Virus record (IMG/VR): IMGVR_UViG_3300018424_000006
Location: 62,001 to 126,000 of that record
Source: a virus
Reading direction: 5' to 3' (one strand)
Length of the DNA: 64,000 bases
In this document: positions 50,605-59,541 of the stretch, in pieces
How the letters are laid out: every line of letters starts with the position of its first letter
Numbering within the stretch: position 1 is the first letter of the stretch
Notes under the pieces: model-generated
Database searches by the model: none
Seen by the model: only the letters and a program-made list of their open reading frames with translations
Told to the model about the DNA's origin: nothing
Translations under genes and position numbers: made by a program

Positions 50605-53463
50605 ATGTCCACTACTGATGTTTTAAAAAATAAAATGGCGCAGCTTAAAATCTCTCCAGCTAATATCCAGCAAGTAGCTTTGGATATGCTAGAAGAAATA
50701 AGTGATGGTGCCAAGTTAGTAGTTGATCCTACTAACCCATTCGTATTCAGTCTTGAAACGGCCGCTACTGCTTCGGCAGTAAGCATCGATAGAACCGAAG
50801 CCTTATTACGAAAAGCATATCCTCGTATTGCTCAGGACAAGACTGACCTATATAGTCATATGTCAGACGAAGATTACAAAGATCGTTTCTCCACTCCTTC
50901 TGAAAGTGTAACGATGTCTATCTGGCTTGACTTAGAAGAAGTAAAGGCTAAAGCAGTTACTGATATTTCAACCGGGCTACGTAAGTTAGTTATCCCTGAG
51001 AATACAGCATGGATGGTTAAGGACTATCATTTCTATAGTCATTTTCCTGTTATCATTAATGTTCTTCCCAATGATTCTATTCAGATTGTATTTGATCTAG
51101 AGACCACTTCTCCATTAAAGACTCTGGAATCGAACATTATTGATTTCACTACGACTTTATTTGATGGTCGTAAGATGCTTAACGTCAATATACCTGTTAG
51201 CCAGGTTCGTCTATATAACGAAGAGTATTCCATTACTCGCGCTACAGGTTTCAACGTTAATATTCCATTTCATGATCAATTCTATTTCTGCCGTGCTTAC
51301 ATGAGTGACGACGATGAGAATTGGGAAGAGATTGTAACAACGCATTCGTCGCAGGTTTATGATCCAAATGTCCCTACTCTCGTATTAGCAGTAGGGGAAG
51401 GCTTTTTAAATGCCTCTATCCCTGAAATTTATCTTACTAAGAATAGATTCAAAAGTTCTATTCGAATTGAAGTATATACAACCAAAGGTATGGTAAGTGA
51501 AGACTTGTCTGTACTTGGACCTGACGCCTATAGTGCTACGTGGAATAACTTCAATGGACGGTATAGCGAATTCGTTGCTCCGGTTAATACGCTAAGTACT
51601 ATCCTTATCTTTAGTGATAGTGTCTTAGAGGGCGGTACTAACGAAATAAGCTTTGATGAACTTAGAGAGAAGGTCATCTATAACAAGTTTGGTAAAGACG
51701 TCCCTATGCTCTTTATAGAGCTTGAGAAACAGCTTAGCGATCTTGGATATCGATTGACCAGACTTCGAGACCATATCCTTGGAAGAATGTATTTAGCCAG
51801 CCGCTTTCTAGAGCCTGCTACCAACTCTATCTTCTCGGGTATTTCGGCAATGACTGCTTATTTCCAAGTAGACCCTAGTCTGAACGACAACCCTAGTTGG
51901 ATGAGTGATAACGGTAATCGAATTACTCTTCATCCTGAACTACTATATAAACGCGTAGGTTTCGGTACGACAATTGTTCCTGACGCCACTCGTTCAGTGA
52001 TTGTTGGGTTAGATAGCGATGGCATCACCGACGAGCTAAATGAGAATAACTATTTCTATTCTCCGTTTTTCACTATTATTGATGGTGACAGTGTAGCGAC
52101 TAATATCCGTAGCTACTACTTAGACTCTCCATCAGTTAAAGCTCGTTCTTTTGTTGACAATAATTCTAACTTAGGCTATATCGTTAACACGAAGTCTACC
52201 TTAGTGACTCGAGTAAGTAATGGTTTCCAAATCGAAATCATAGCTGAAATTCCAGAAGGACTAACCGGCCTTAATCTTCAGGTTATTCTGAATAGTCGGG
52301 ACACGGGTGAACGTTGGCTATGTGAAGCTATCTCTAGTGAAGTTATTGGCACAGAAGCTAAGTTTGTTTTCTCTATCGAAACTAGTTTTGATATTGATTC
52401 AGATAACCGCATTGAGCTAACTAACCTATCAGAGCTTGCCAGTGGGCCGAATAATATCTTTATGGCTATTGATGCTCCTATTGATATCATCTATTCGGTA
52501 GACAGTACTGTGGTTACTTCAACTACGTTCGATAACAAATTCGTTCGTGACATCTTTACCGAACCTCAGTCGGGCGTTACTTATGAAGCAGGCATATTGA
52601 GCTTTGGTGAACTTCTCGAACACTATTATTCGGAAGTAAAAGCAAATCTTAAGCCCGAAGTATTCGATACCTATTCTGCTGACGTACCTCTTCTACACAC
52701 TAAAGACGTTTATGAGTCCGATGCTAACGGGCCTATATATACTCCTGACGGCAATGGCGGTATTACTATGAATAAACTTCATGCTATTGGAGATCCTGTT
52801 CTAGATGAATTTGATCAACCTATCATGAAGTATCGTGCAGGCGATATTCGTCTGGATAATGATGGTAATCCTGTTGTCCTCAATCCTCGTTCAGTAGTAC
52901 ATGAAGTTAAGATCCCTGTATTGGATGCTCGCTACATCTTTGCTAACACGTCTGACATTAAAGACTATGTAGTAGAGATTCCTAAGGTTATCTCTAAGTA
53001 CCTTAAGGAAGACATTGCTCCAGTCTCAGATACACTCCTAGAGCGTACTGAGTTGCCTTTTGCTCCTGCTAGTACCAATAGCAATGCAGAAGTTCGTATG
53101 TCAAATGGCGCAACTACCTATATGGATACAGCACTTAGCTTTACGATTCAATTCACTATGACTCAGCGTGGTTATCGTGAAGACGATATTCGTAATGAAA
53201 CTCGAACGTCTGCTCTTAAGGCAATTGCTTCTGAACTTACTAAACGAGAGATCTCCATGAGTTCTATCTTAAGTGCAGTTAAGCAAGCAGTATCCGATGA
53301 AGTTATCGGTATTGACATAAGTAACATTCTGCCGGAAGGTGGATATGCTAAGTTAATCAATGACTATGATGCATTCTCTTTGAAATCTAGATTGACCATT
53401 CTAAGTAATGGTAGTTTGGATATCACTGATGATGTTGTAGTTGACTATGCAGTAACGGCATAA
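50605..53463 (+). CDS. Large virion structural protein, 952 aa
   Basis: ATG at 50605 with GGAAGG upstream. Multi-domain, beta-rich, acidic, with no TM segment or catalytic motif. Size, position after another structural gene, and a strong terminator at its end fit a baseplate or tail component of a large myophage. The final ~100 residues are more helical and may form an assembly domain. Confidence 0.7.
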   Translation: MSTTDVLKNKMAQLKISPANIQQVALDMLEEISDGAKLVVDPTNPFVFSLETAATASAVSIDRTEALLRKAYPRIAQDKTDLYSHMSDEDYKDRFSTPSESVTMSIWLDLEEVKAKAVTDISTGLRKLVIPENTAWMVKDYHFYSHFPVIINVLPNDSIQIVFDLETTSPLKTLESNIIDFTTTLFDGRKMLNVNIPVSQVRLYNEEYSITRATGFNVNIPFHDQFYFCRAYMSDDDENWEEIVTTHSSQVYDPNVPTLVLAVGEGFLNASIPEIYLTKNRFKSSIRIEVYTTKGMVSEDLSVLGPDAYSATWNNFNGRYSEFVAPVNTLSTILIFSDSVLEGGTNEISFDELREKVIYNKFGKDVPMLFIELEKQLSDLGYRLTRLRDHILGRMYLASRFLEPATNSIFSGISAMTAYFQVDPSLNDNPSWMSDNGNRITLHPELLYKRVGFGTTIVPDATRSVIVGLDSDGITDELNENNYFYSPFFTIIDGDSVATNIRSYYLDSPSVKARSFVDNNSNLGYIVNTKSTLVTRVSNGFQIEIIAEIPEGLTGLNLQVILNSRDTGERWLCEAISSEVIGTEAKFVFSIETSFDIDSDNRIELTNLSELASGPNNIFMAIDAPIDIIYSVDSTVVTSTTFDNKFVRDIFTEPQSGVTYEAGILSFGELLEHYYSEVKANLKPEVFDTYSADVPLLHTKDVYESDANGPIYTPDGNGGITMNKLHAIGDPVLDEFDQPIMKYRAGDIRLDNDGNPVVLNPRSVVHEVKIPVLDARYIFANTSDIKDYVVEIPKVISKYLKEDIAPVSDTLLERTELPFAPASTNSNAEVRMSNGATTYMDTALSFTIQFTMTQRGYREDDIRNETRTSALKAIASELTKREISMSSILSAVKQAVSDEVIGIDISNILPEGGYAKLINDYDAFSLKSRLTILSNGSLDITDDVVVDYAVTA

Positions 53464-53466
53464 TTA

Positions 53467-53498
53467 CTATACTCCCAGACTGATGTCTGGGAGTATAG
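53467..53498 (+). terminator. Terminator after 952-aa gene
   Basis: Perfect 14-bp stem CTATACTCCCAGAC / GTCTGGGAGTATAG, then CTTTTTCTGC on the plus strand; also usable by the convergent minus-strand gene. Confidence 0.92.
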
Positions 53499-53511
53499 CT
53501 TTTTCTGCTTA

Positions 53512-54390
53512 CTAGAAATCTATCATTTCTAGAACTGGAGCACTATCGTTTTCCACTTCAGACTTGTCGTCTTTAGGGAAAGCGTCTTCGTCCAAAGTAT
53601 CAGGTGTCTGTTCTTCAACTTCGTCTTCTAAAGAACCAGATAGCATTGCGCTAATGAACGCCTTTTTAGTTTCTTCGGTGGTTACCAAACTATCTAGTAA
53701 GTAATCCATTAGGATTTCAAATACTACTTCAGAATGAATAAAGGTACGATTAACAGTTCCTTTTACGCCAGCTAAATAACGAGCTACTTGGTGTAAGATA
53801 GACGAAGAACCAGAAACTAACTTCATTACTTCTTCAATCTCATGGAACTCTAACTTATCCCAGTAGCCGGAATCTGCGTTTTCACGGATAGCTTCTTCAA
53901 ACTTCTCACGTAATTCATATTCAGAATTAGATGGGACGTCAGTAAGATTTACCGTCTTCTCAAATACTTGAATAATTGGATAGTAAAGAGAACGAAACTC
54001 TTCTAACGTCATTCCGTATAAAGACTCTTCTTTTGCATCCTTAATTCGATTATAGATCTTTTCTGCGAACGTCGGGATAAAGAAACCATTTAAGATTTCA
54101 TTTAACATTCGGTTGCGGACTACGGACACTTGACGAGATAGTTCGATTGTAGAATCTAAACTAAATGCAGCCTTACCTTTAATGGATAATAGCTGACGAC
54201 GAGTTTCAAAGCGACTATCTGTAGTCCAACGAGCAGAAAGATTGTTGTCTGACTCACGACCTAATAGACGGAAGTTACTGAAACTTAAATAGATAGCTAG
54301 CATCAAAGAGATACTAGAATAGCCACGGCCCGTTCCATAAGAACGAACAAGAGATGATGCACCAATTGCAGAGTTAATGTTCTTAAACAT
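53512..54390 (-). CDS. Hypothetical protein with acidic tail, 292 aa
   Basis: ATG at 54390 with AAGGAATTT. Helical; an N-terminal segment ~25-45 is hydrophobic. The last ~50 residues are highly acidic. No motif. It follows the HELGH metallopeptidase at 12 bases, so the two are probably co-expressed. Confidence 0.72.
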   Translation of the reverse strand: MFKNINSAIGASSLVRSYGTGRGYSSISLMLAIYLSFSNFRLLGRESDNNLSARWTTDSRFETRRQLLSIKGKAAFSLDSTIELSRQVSVVRNRMLNEILNGFFIPTFAEKIYNRIKDAKEESLYGMTLEEFRSLYYPIIQVFEKTVNLTDVPSNSEYELREKFEEAIRENADSGYWDKLEFHEIEEVMKLVSGSSSILHQVARYLAGVKGTVNRTFIHSEVVFEILMDYLLDSLVTTEETKKAFISAMLSGSLEDEVEEQTPDTLDEDAFPKDDKSEVENDSAPVLEMIDF

Positions 54391-54402
54391 TGTTAAAATT
54401 CC

Positions 54403-55626
54403 TTATGCTTCTAAACGAGCGGCAAGCTCATGTAAACGGTTGTTGCCAACTTTCTCAAGTTGCTTTTGAATCTGTGCAAGCTTTAGTTTCTTGCGGTTCC
54501 ATGGGGCCAGCTTCCAGATCACTCGACCTAGAGGTTCCCACTCCACGCTTTTCTCCCAAACCTTTTCAAGTTCATCGATATCGTCTAGGATACGCCTCAC
54601 TTCTTCTTTAGGTAGACCTTCATTCTTCAATGACTTAGACATCTGCTGACGAATAACGTTAGCGCGAGTTTTATGACTATCGTAAAGATCTTTGCCATCA
54701 TCAAAGATTAGAATTAAAGGAGCAGCCAATAAGTTTGCTGGGAGAAATAGAGTTACTTCTAGCACGTTAACGAACCAGCGTATGCCACGACTACGTTCTG
54801 GGGTATAATCTAGTAGTTTAGCCAGACCTGTACCTAATGCCTTACCATAGCCCATACGGATAGCAAAGTTATCTGCTAGAGCTTCGTAACCACGAGTATC
54901 ATAAATATTCTCGCCTAGAGAACTACGACACTCTTCATATTCGGCTTGAGCCACAAGCACTACGGCAGCTTCTTTACTTTCTACTTTGGCTACTTCTTCT
55001 GGATCTTTAATATTAAACCCAGCCTTACGGTAATCACGCAAGATCTTAACGCGCTCTTCAGAACTATTGATATTCAATACACGTTCTGTAAGGTCAGTAA
55101 GAAGATAGTTCGTTGTAGTATTGCGATACAACAATTCAAAATAACAGAAAATATGTCCTAACTCATGCAGGATAATGGCTGTGGTTTCAGCTAAAGTAAA
55201 TTCGCTATTACTTGTTAAGTGTGAAGTACCTACGCCAACCATACAAGTAATGTCACGGAAATCACCGGTAACGATACCTTTCTTAAGGTCTACTCCACCT
55301 TTAATGAAGTCTTTACGGTTAATCACCTCAATAGACTGACTGCTGTCCTGTAGCCATCCCGGGAAATGATTGATAAGCACATTGTTCTTGGTTAGCTTAG
55401 GAGGATAAACATAAGCATTGCCGCCAAAGGTAAGCTCAAAGTTTACTGAGATGCCTGTGATGGTTTTAATTGCGTCTACGATCCCATTAAGAGAGGAAGC
55501 TTTTATCTCTTTCTTAGAAGCTCGTATGATACGCAGCTCCTTCTCGATAGCGATACCTAACTTCTTATCTTTCTGGAAATCTATGGCTTCTAGACCGGCA
55601 CGTAACATGCCTGTGATCTCACTCAT
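54403..55626 (-). CDS. Zinc metallopeptidase (HELGH), 407 aa
   Basis: ATG at 55626 with GGAG. 'AIILHELGHIFCYFE' gives His154-Glu155-x2-His158, and a third ligand is likely Glu248 in 'YEALADNF' (E-x3-D as in gluzincins). A hydrophobic stretch follows at ~290-315, and a Lys/Glu helical tail ends the protein. The N-terminal ~140 residues may be a pro-domain or substrate-binding part. Possible targets are host envelope or virion proteins; none is shown. The head protease of phiKZ-type phages is of a different class, so this is not an obvious maturation enzyme. Confidence 0.75.
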   Translation of the reverse strand: MSEITGMLRAGLEAIDFQKDKKLGIAIEKELRIIRASKKEIKASSLNGIVDAIKTITGISVNFELTFGGNAYVYPPKLTKNNVLINHFPGWLQDSSQSIEVINRKDFIKGGVDLKKGIVTGDFRDITCMVGVGTSHLTSNSEFTLAETTAIILHELGHIFCYFELLYRNTTTNYLLTDLTERVLNINSSEERVKILRDYRKAGFNIKDPEEVAKVESKEAAVVLVAQAEYEECRSSLGENIYDTRGYEALADNFAIRMGYGKALGTGLAKLLDYTPERSRGIRWFVNVLEVTLFLPANLLAAPLILIFDDGKDLYDSHKTRANVIRQQMSKSLKNEGLPKEEVRRILDDIDELEKVWEKSVEWEPLGRVIWKLAPWNRKKLKLAQIQKQLEKVGNNRLHELAARLEA

Positions 55627-55689
55627 TTGTGACTCCGTAAAAATTTAAATAAGTTTCAGATTGTATATGAATTATTGGGAGAAATATTA

Positions 55690-57348
55690 ATGGAAACTCA
55701 ACGCAATTGTATTTGGGTAACCCATCATCGCTCTAAACATACTAAACAAGATGACTTGTTAGTCATTAAAGAACGAGTTAAAGAACCGAACAAAGAAGAA
55801 TACTCTAATGTTCGATACGTAAAGAATTTTAAACGACCATACTGGATAACTAAGAAAGCTCACCAAAGCACCCATGAGCAAAAGAAAGACTGGGAGCATA
55901 TGGGTAACCTAGACCGCTATGAATGCACGCAAGCTGAGCTAGCTACGCACTCTGCTAAAAATCTAGGTATGTATCTGCATAATGGTTTTGCAAAACAATC
56001 TGATGTTAACCGGTCTCCATACGTCTATGGTACAGACGTTACCTCTCCTGTTATCGTTAAGAACAGTTACAGAGATAAATGGCCAGATTATGCCCCTGCT
56101 GCCTCTGTAGCAGTACTCGATTACGAGACAGACGTTATTAACGATCCAGACGATAAGCGAGTGGTATCTGGAGCACTAACCTTTAGAAACAAATGTTACT
56201 TAGCAATCAGCCAGGACTTTGTTGGGACGTTACCAAATCCAGAAGAAAAGATTCGGGCTTGCATAGAAAAGCATCTATCTAAATATATCCATGATCGTGA
56301 TATAGAATTGTTCATTAAGATCGTTCCGGACTCAATGGCGGTTATTCGTTCTTGTATGAAAGCCGCCCATATGACTCAGCCAGACTACGTAGCAATATGG
56401 AACATGGTGTTCGATATTAACGTAATGATTGATGAATGTGAACGCTGCGGCATTGATCCTGCTGATATCTTCTGTGCTCCTGAAATCCCTAAAGAATTTA
56501 GAACCTTTAGATGGGTAGAGCAACCTAAGATCAAGCGTAAAGCTAATGGCGATACGATGAGTAAAGACCCATCGGAACTATGGCACCGCGTAGAAGCTCC
56601 TGCTAGTTTCTATTTCATAGATGCTATGTGTTTCTATCGAATCTCTCGAGTAATGCAAGGTAAGATTAACTCTTATTCTCTTGACGCCATTCTAGATCGT
56701 GAGTTGAAATTAGGTAAACTTCGTTTTGATGGCGCTAACGGTTTAACAGGCTTAGACTGGCACATTAAAATGCAGATGCAGTACAAACCTGAATATCTCG
56801 CATATAACTTATTTGACTGTATCTCAATGGAACTGTTGGATGAGAAGACTCAAGACTTATCTGTTGCCTTGGGTTCGTATGTGGGTATTAGTGAGTTGAA
56901 GTCTGTACCTAGTAACCCTAAGCGATTGGCGGATGCTTGTCACTTCTTCTTATTAGAACGCAATAAGGTTATCTGTAGTACGTCTGACGACATGACTCAA
57001 GAATTAGATAAACATCTACTTAGTCTTCGTAACTGGATCATTACACTAGCCTCTGAGCTTGTGGAAAATACTGGACGAAGTATTGTAGAAGGTATACCTG
57101 ATTCTGAAAGTCGTTTCTCTGGACACTGCGGAGATATCGATATTGCATCGGGTTATCCATCTGCCGGTACCGCTATGAATATATCTGGCGGCACTACTCT
57201 ATTTGAAGTAGTGGGCATTGAAGGTAAGTCTGAAGATACTCAGCGTCGTAATGGCGTAGACTTAAATGCTTGTAAGACTAACTGCGGTCAGTTAGGACGA
57301 GAGTTATTTGATCTACCTAGCTACACAGATGCCCTACAATATTTTTAA
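55690..57348 (+). CDS. Family-B DNA polymerase, exonuclease and start of palm only
   Basis: 552 aa from ATG 55690 (GGGAGAAA upstream; TTG 55675 in frame is less likely). Exo I is 'AVLDYETDV' (Asp144, Glu146), Exo II 'IWNMVFDIN' (Asn238, Asp242), Exo III 'YNLFD' (Tyr372, Asp376). 'DIASGYPS' (484-491) corresponds to polymerase motif A 'DxxSLYPS'. The chain ends about 60 residues later with no motif B or the DTD of motif C, and a strong terminator follows at once. A second gene must supply the rest of the palm and thumb if the enzyme is active. It provides proofreading and part of the polymerase for phage replication. Confidence 0.75.
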   Translation: METQRNCIWVTHHRSKHTKQDDLLVIKERVKEPNKEEYSNVRYVKNFKRPYWITKKAHQSTHEQKKDWEHMGNLDRYECTQAELATHSAKNLGMYLHNGFAKQSDVNRSPYVYGTDVTSPVIVKNSYRDKWPDYAPAASVAVLDYETDVINDPDDKRVVSGALTFRNKCYLAISQDFVGTLPNPEEKIRACIEKHLSKYIHDRDIELFIKIVPDSMAVIRSCMKAAHMTQPDYVAIWNMVFDINVMIDECERCGIDPADIFCAPEIPKEFRTFRWVEQPKIKRKANGDTMSKDPSELWHRVEAPASFYFIDAMCFYRISRVMQGKINSYSLDAILDRELKLGKLRFDGANGLTGLDWHIKMQMQYKPEYLAYNLFDCISMELLDEKTQDLSVALGSYVGISELKSVPSNPKRLADACHFFLLERNKVICSTSDDMTQELDKHLLSLRNWIITLASELVENTGRSIVEGIPDSESRFSGHCGDIDIASGYPSAGTAMNISGGTTLFEVVGIEGKSEDTQRRNGVDLNACKTNCGQLGRELFDLPSYTDALQYF

Positions 57349-57363
57349 ACAAAAAAAATAAAG

Positions 57364-57393
57364 ATACCCTACTAGCCTGAGCTAGTAGGGTAT
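57364..57393. terminator. Bidirectional terminator after polymerase gene
   Basis: 13-bp stem ATACCCTACTAGC / GCTAGTAGGGTAT with CTGA loop, identical in its core to the terminator at 6804-6833, flanked by AAAAAAAATAAAG and TCTTTTATGCC. Confidence 0.92.
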
Positions 57394-57397
57394 TCTT

Positions 57398-58081
57398 TTA
57401 TGCCTTTAGTGCAGCATCAAACTCCTTAAGGAACGGATCATCGGAAAATAACTTCTCTCCAATCTTTCGATTGTAAGCAATTATCCTTTCGACATCTCTA
57501 TCTGAAGGATCTCCTTTACGAGCAAGTTCTGCCTCATAGCGTAGATCATAATAAAACTTCTCTCTAGTCATACCGGAGCCACTGGATTCGACATAGTCGT
57601 ATTCAGCATTATAGGCCTCGATTTCATGGGGAGAAGAGAAATATTCTTCTAAGCTAGATTTTAGATTACCTTTGATATCGGCTACTTCCTTAATAGGTTT
57701 GCCTTTCCACAGTAATACCGAATCAGACTCACGGACTAAATCTCCACGCTGCATTTGTTTGATATGAGTAAGTTCATGTACAAACATGCGACGGACAAAG
57801 AAACGGGCACCGAAGGCACCGTACGCAAGAATGATCCTATCTAAAAACGTCATAGATATCTGTATAATGGGTTCGAAAACTCCTACGCTAAAGCTAGCGT
57901 AGCCAGCAACCGCAGACTCTTGTTTAGAAAGAATGCAGCCCACCGAGCGCTCTAGATCTTTAACTTGATCATTAAGCCACTCCAAACCAGTCAAAGCTAC
58001 TAAGACATCTGCTTCAGTAGTATTAATCGGTACCATATCATAAAGATCGTGGTGTAGCGTAATGTTCTTAAGTTCATTCAT
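57398..58081 (-). CDS. Early-type metallopeptidase-like protein (HELTH), 227 aa
   Basis: ATG at 58081 behind AGGAGAATAC. 'MFVHELTHIKQM' gives His102-Glu103-x2-His106, followed ~45 residues later by 'PHEIEAYNAE' (Glu153/Glu155), the pattern of small phage- and Zincin-type metallopeptidases. A hydrophobic region (~60-92) precedes the site. It stands alone behind early promoter P8, so it should be made soon after infection; an attack on a host protein is an attractive but unproven idea. Confidence 0.7.
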   Translation of the reverse strand: MNELKNITLHHDLYDMVPINTTEADVLVALTGLEWLNDQVKDLERSVGCILSKQESAVAGYASFSVGVFEPIIQISMTFLDRIILAYGAFGARFFVRRMFVHELTHIKQMQRGDLVRESDSVLLWKGKPIKEVADIKGNLKSSLEEYFSSPHEIEAYNAEYDYVESSGSGMTREKFYYDLRYEAELARKGDPSDRDVERIIAYNRKIGEKLFSDDPFLKEFDAALKA

Positions 58082-58144
58082 TATATTTGTATTCTCCTAG
58101 TTATAATGAAAAGGCTAAGAGATATATTCTCTTAACTCATATAA

Positions 58145-58175
58145 GTAATATAGTACTATTTAGGTCTAGAACACG
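58145..58175 (-). promoter_or_regulatory. Bipartite early-type promoter P8
   Basis: On the minus strand: CGTGTTCTAGA, 11-base spacer, CTATATTAC, then TTATATG. The 64-base leader contains a hairpin TAAGAGA / TCTCTTA. Confidence 0.85.
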
Positions 58176-58190
58176 TTCGGCGGCATAAAG

Positions 58191-58218
58191 ACCTATATAC
58201 CCCGAAGAGTATATAGGT
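58191..58218 (-). terminator. Terminator after head paralogue C
   Basis: 10-bp stem ACCTATATAC / GTATATAGGT, 8-base loop; on the minus strand followed by CTTTATGCCG and then promoter P8. Confidence 0.85.
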
Positions 58219-58224
58219 ACTGAA

Positions 58225-59541
58225 TCAAACTGTAAACGGGAAATTTTCCACAGCGATATGTAGACTATTAATGTAGTCATTCATATCTTTGTACATGCGA
58301 CTATGAATACGACAAGTATCATGCATACGACGGAAGAAGAAAAGTAGACCTTTTAGATTGGCTTCTGCCGCATCTTCCTTCTCTTCTGCTTGACGAATAG
58401 CTTCACGAAGACTCTCTTCAAATGACATTAAGCCATTACTACCAGTAGGGCCGTGTGATGCAATTTCTTCCACCGCACTCTCAAATAATTGAGTAGTAAG
58501 TGAAAGTATGCCGCGAAGATGATGAATTTGGTTGGCAGTAGCTTCAACAAATTCATTATAGTCAGTTTGGCGCAAGGCAGGGATCGCTATAGGCTTGCGT
58601 AACTTTTTAGTTACTTCAAACTTAAATGTCGTATAGCTCTTAAGATCGCCATGAGTAATGGGTACTATATTCTTCACGAAAGTAATGTTACTACCCTTGG
58701 AATTTAATACTTTCCATTTAGCATTGTCGATACTTACGTTACTGCTATTAATCCACGCGAAGAACTTATGTCCTGCCCGAACCCAGCTATCGTAATCTTT
58801 AGCGGCAAATATATTAGCAACTAGCGTACGTAGACTGGTGGTATATTTTTCAATGGAGTTAACCATATCCGTAATTTCTTCGACTAGCAAAGTAATATCG
58901 GAATCGGTTTTGGAGCCACCAAATAGATAGAGATTTTCGGTTGATCTAGAACGAGCAATTTCCATTTCGTTATAGGCTTCTATCTGTTCTTCGGTGCCTA
59001 ACCCAATATACATAGCCAGTAATTCGCGCGCTTCTCGAATGAGAGGAATGGCGTCTTGAGGGTCAGTCGCTTTCTTGATCGCAGCATCCATCGATCTCGT
59101 CTTGCTTTCAGCATCATCTTGATCTTCTTTAGGGAGGGTCTTAATGACGTCATTAGCTTTACGAGTATTTTCTTTGGCAATTGTTTTCGCCTTTGCTACG
59201 TCGGCTTCTTCTTTCAAACCGAAGTACTCAGAAATTTTGTCTACAATTTTCATAAAGAAACTATAGATTCGTTTCCAAATATTCTTTAGGGATTTACCTA
59301 CTTCCGCTAGACCTTCATTACCAGCAGTAACTTCAATCTCTAGCATATCGCCGAATTGTTCACTCAAGGCTTCAGGTCTAATCACAGAGACATCAGAAGC
59401 TTCTAGATTCTGGTCTCGGATAGCCTCTAGTTGCCGTACACTCTCAGCGATACGACATACTTGAGATAACGAGCGCTCTAGTCCAGCCAGAGCAGCTCTT
59501 GATTCAGCAACAGATTCTTCTAACGCCAGAACTGATACCAT
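58225..59541 (-). CDS. Internal head protein paralogue C
   Basis: 438 aa, ATG at 59541, overlapping the o-spanin stop by 22 bases. 'VTAGNEGLAEVGKSLKNIW' followed by 'YSFFMKIVDKISEYFGLK' matches the helix block of the proteins at 44101 and 45484, again with a Gly-x-Glu site 12 residues before the Trp. The first ~75 residues are helical and Glu-rich, probably cleaved. Remaining sequence is helical. Location next to the lysis cassette rather than beside the other two paralogues suggests an old duplication and move. Confidence 0.65.
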   Translation of the reverse strand: MVSVLALEESVAESRAALAGLERSLSQVCRIAESVRQLEAIRDQNLEASDVSVIRPEALSEQFGDMLEIEVTAGNEGLAEVGKSLKNIWKRIYSFFMKIVDKISEYFGLKEEADVAKAKTIAKENTRKANDVIKTLPKEDQDDAESKTRSMDAAIKKATDPQDAIPLIREARELLAMYIGLGTEEQIEAYNEMEIARSRSTENLYLFGGSKTDSDITLLVEEITDMVNSIEKYTTSLRTLVANIFAAKDYDSWVRAGHKFFAWINSSNVSIDNAKWKVLNSKGSNITFVKNIVPITHGDLKSYTTFKFEVTKKLRKPIAIPALRQTDYNEFVEATANQIHHLRGILSLTTQLFESAVEEIASHGPTGSNGLMSFEESLREAIRQAEEKEDAAEANLKGLLFFFRRMHDTCRIHSRMYKDMNDYINSLHIAVENFPFTV

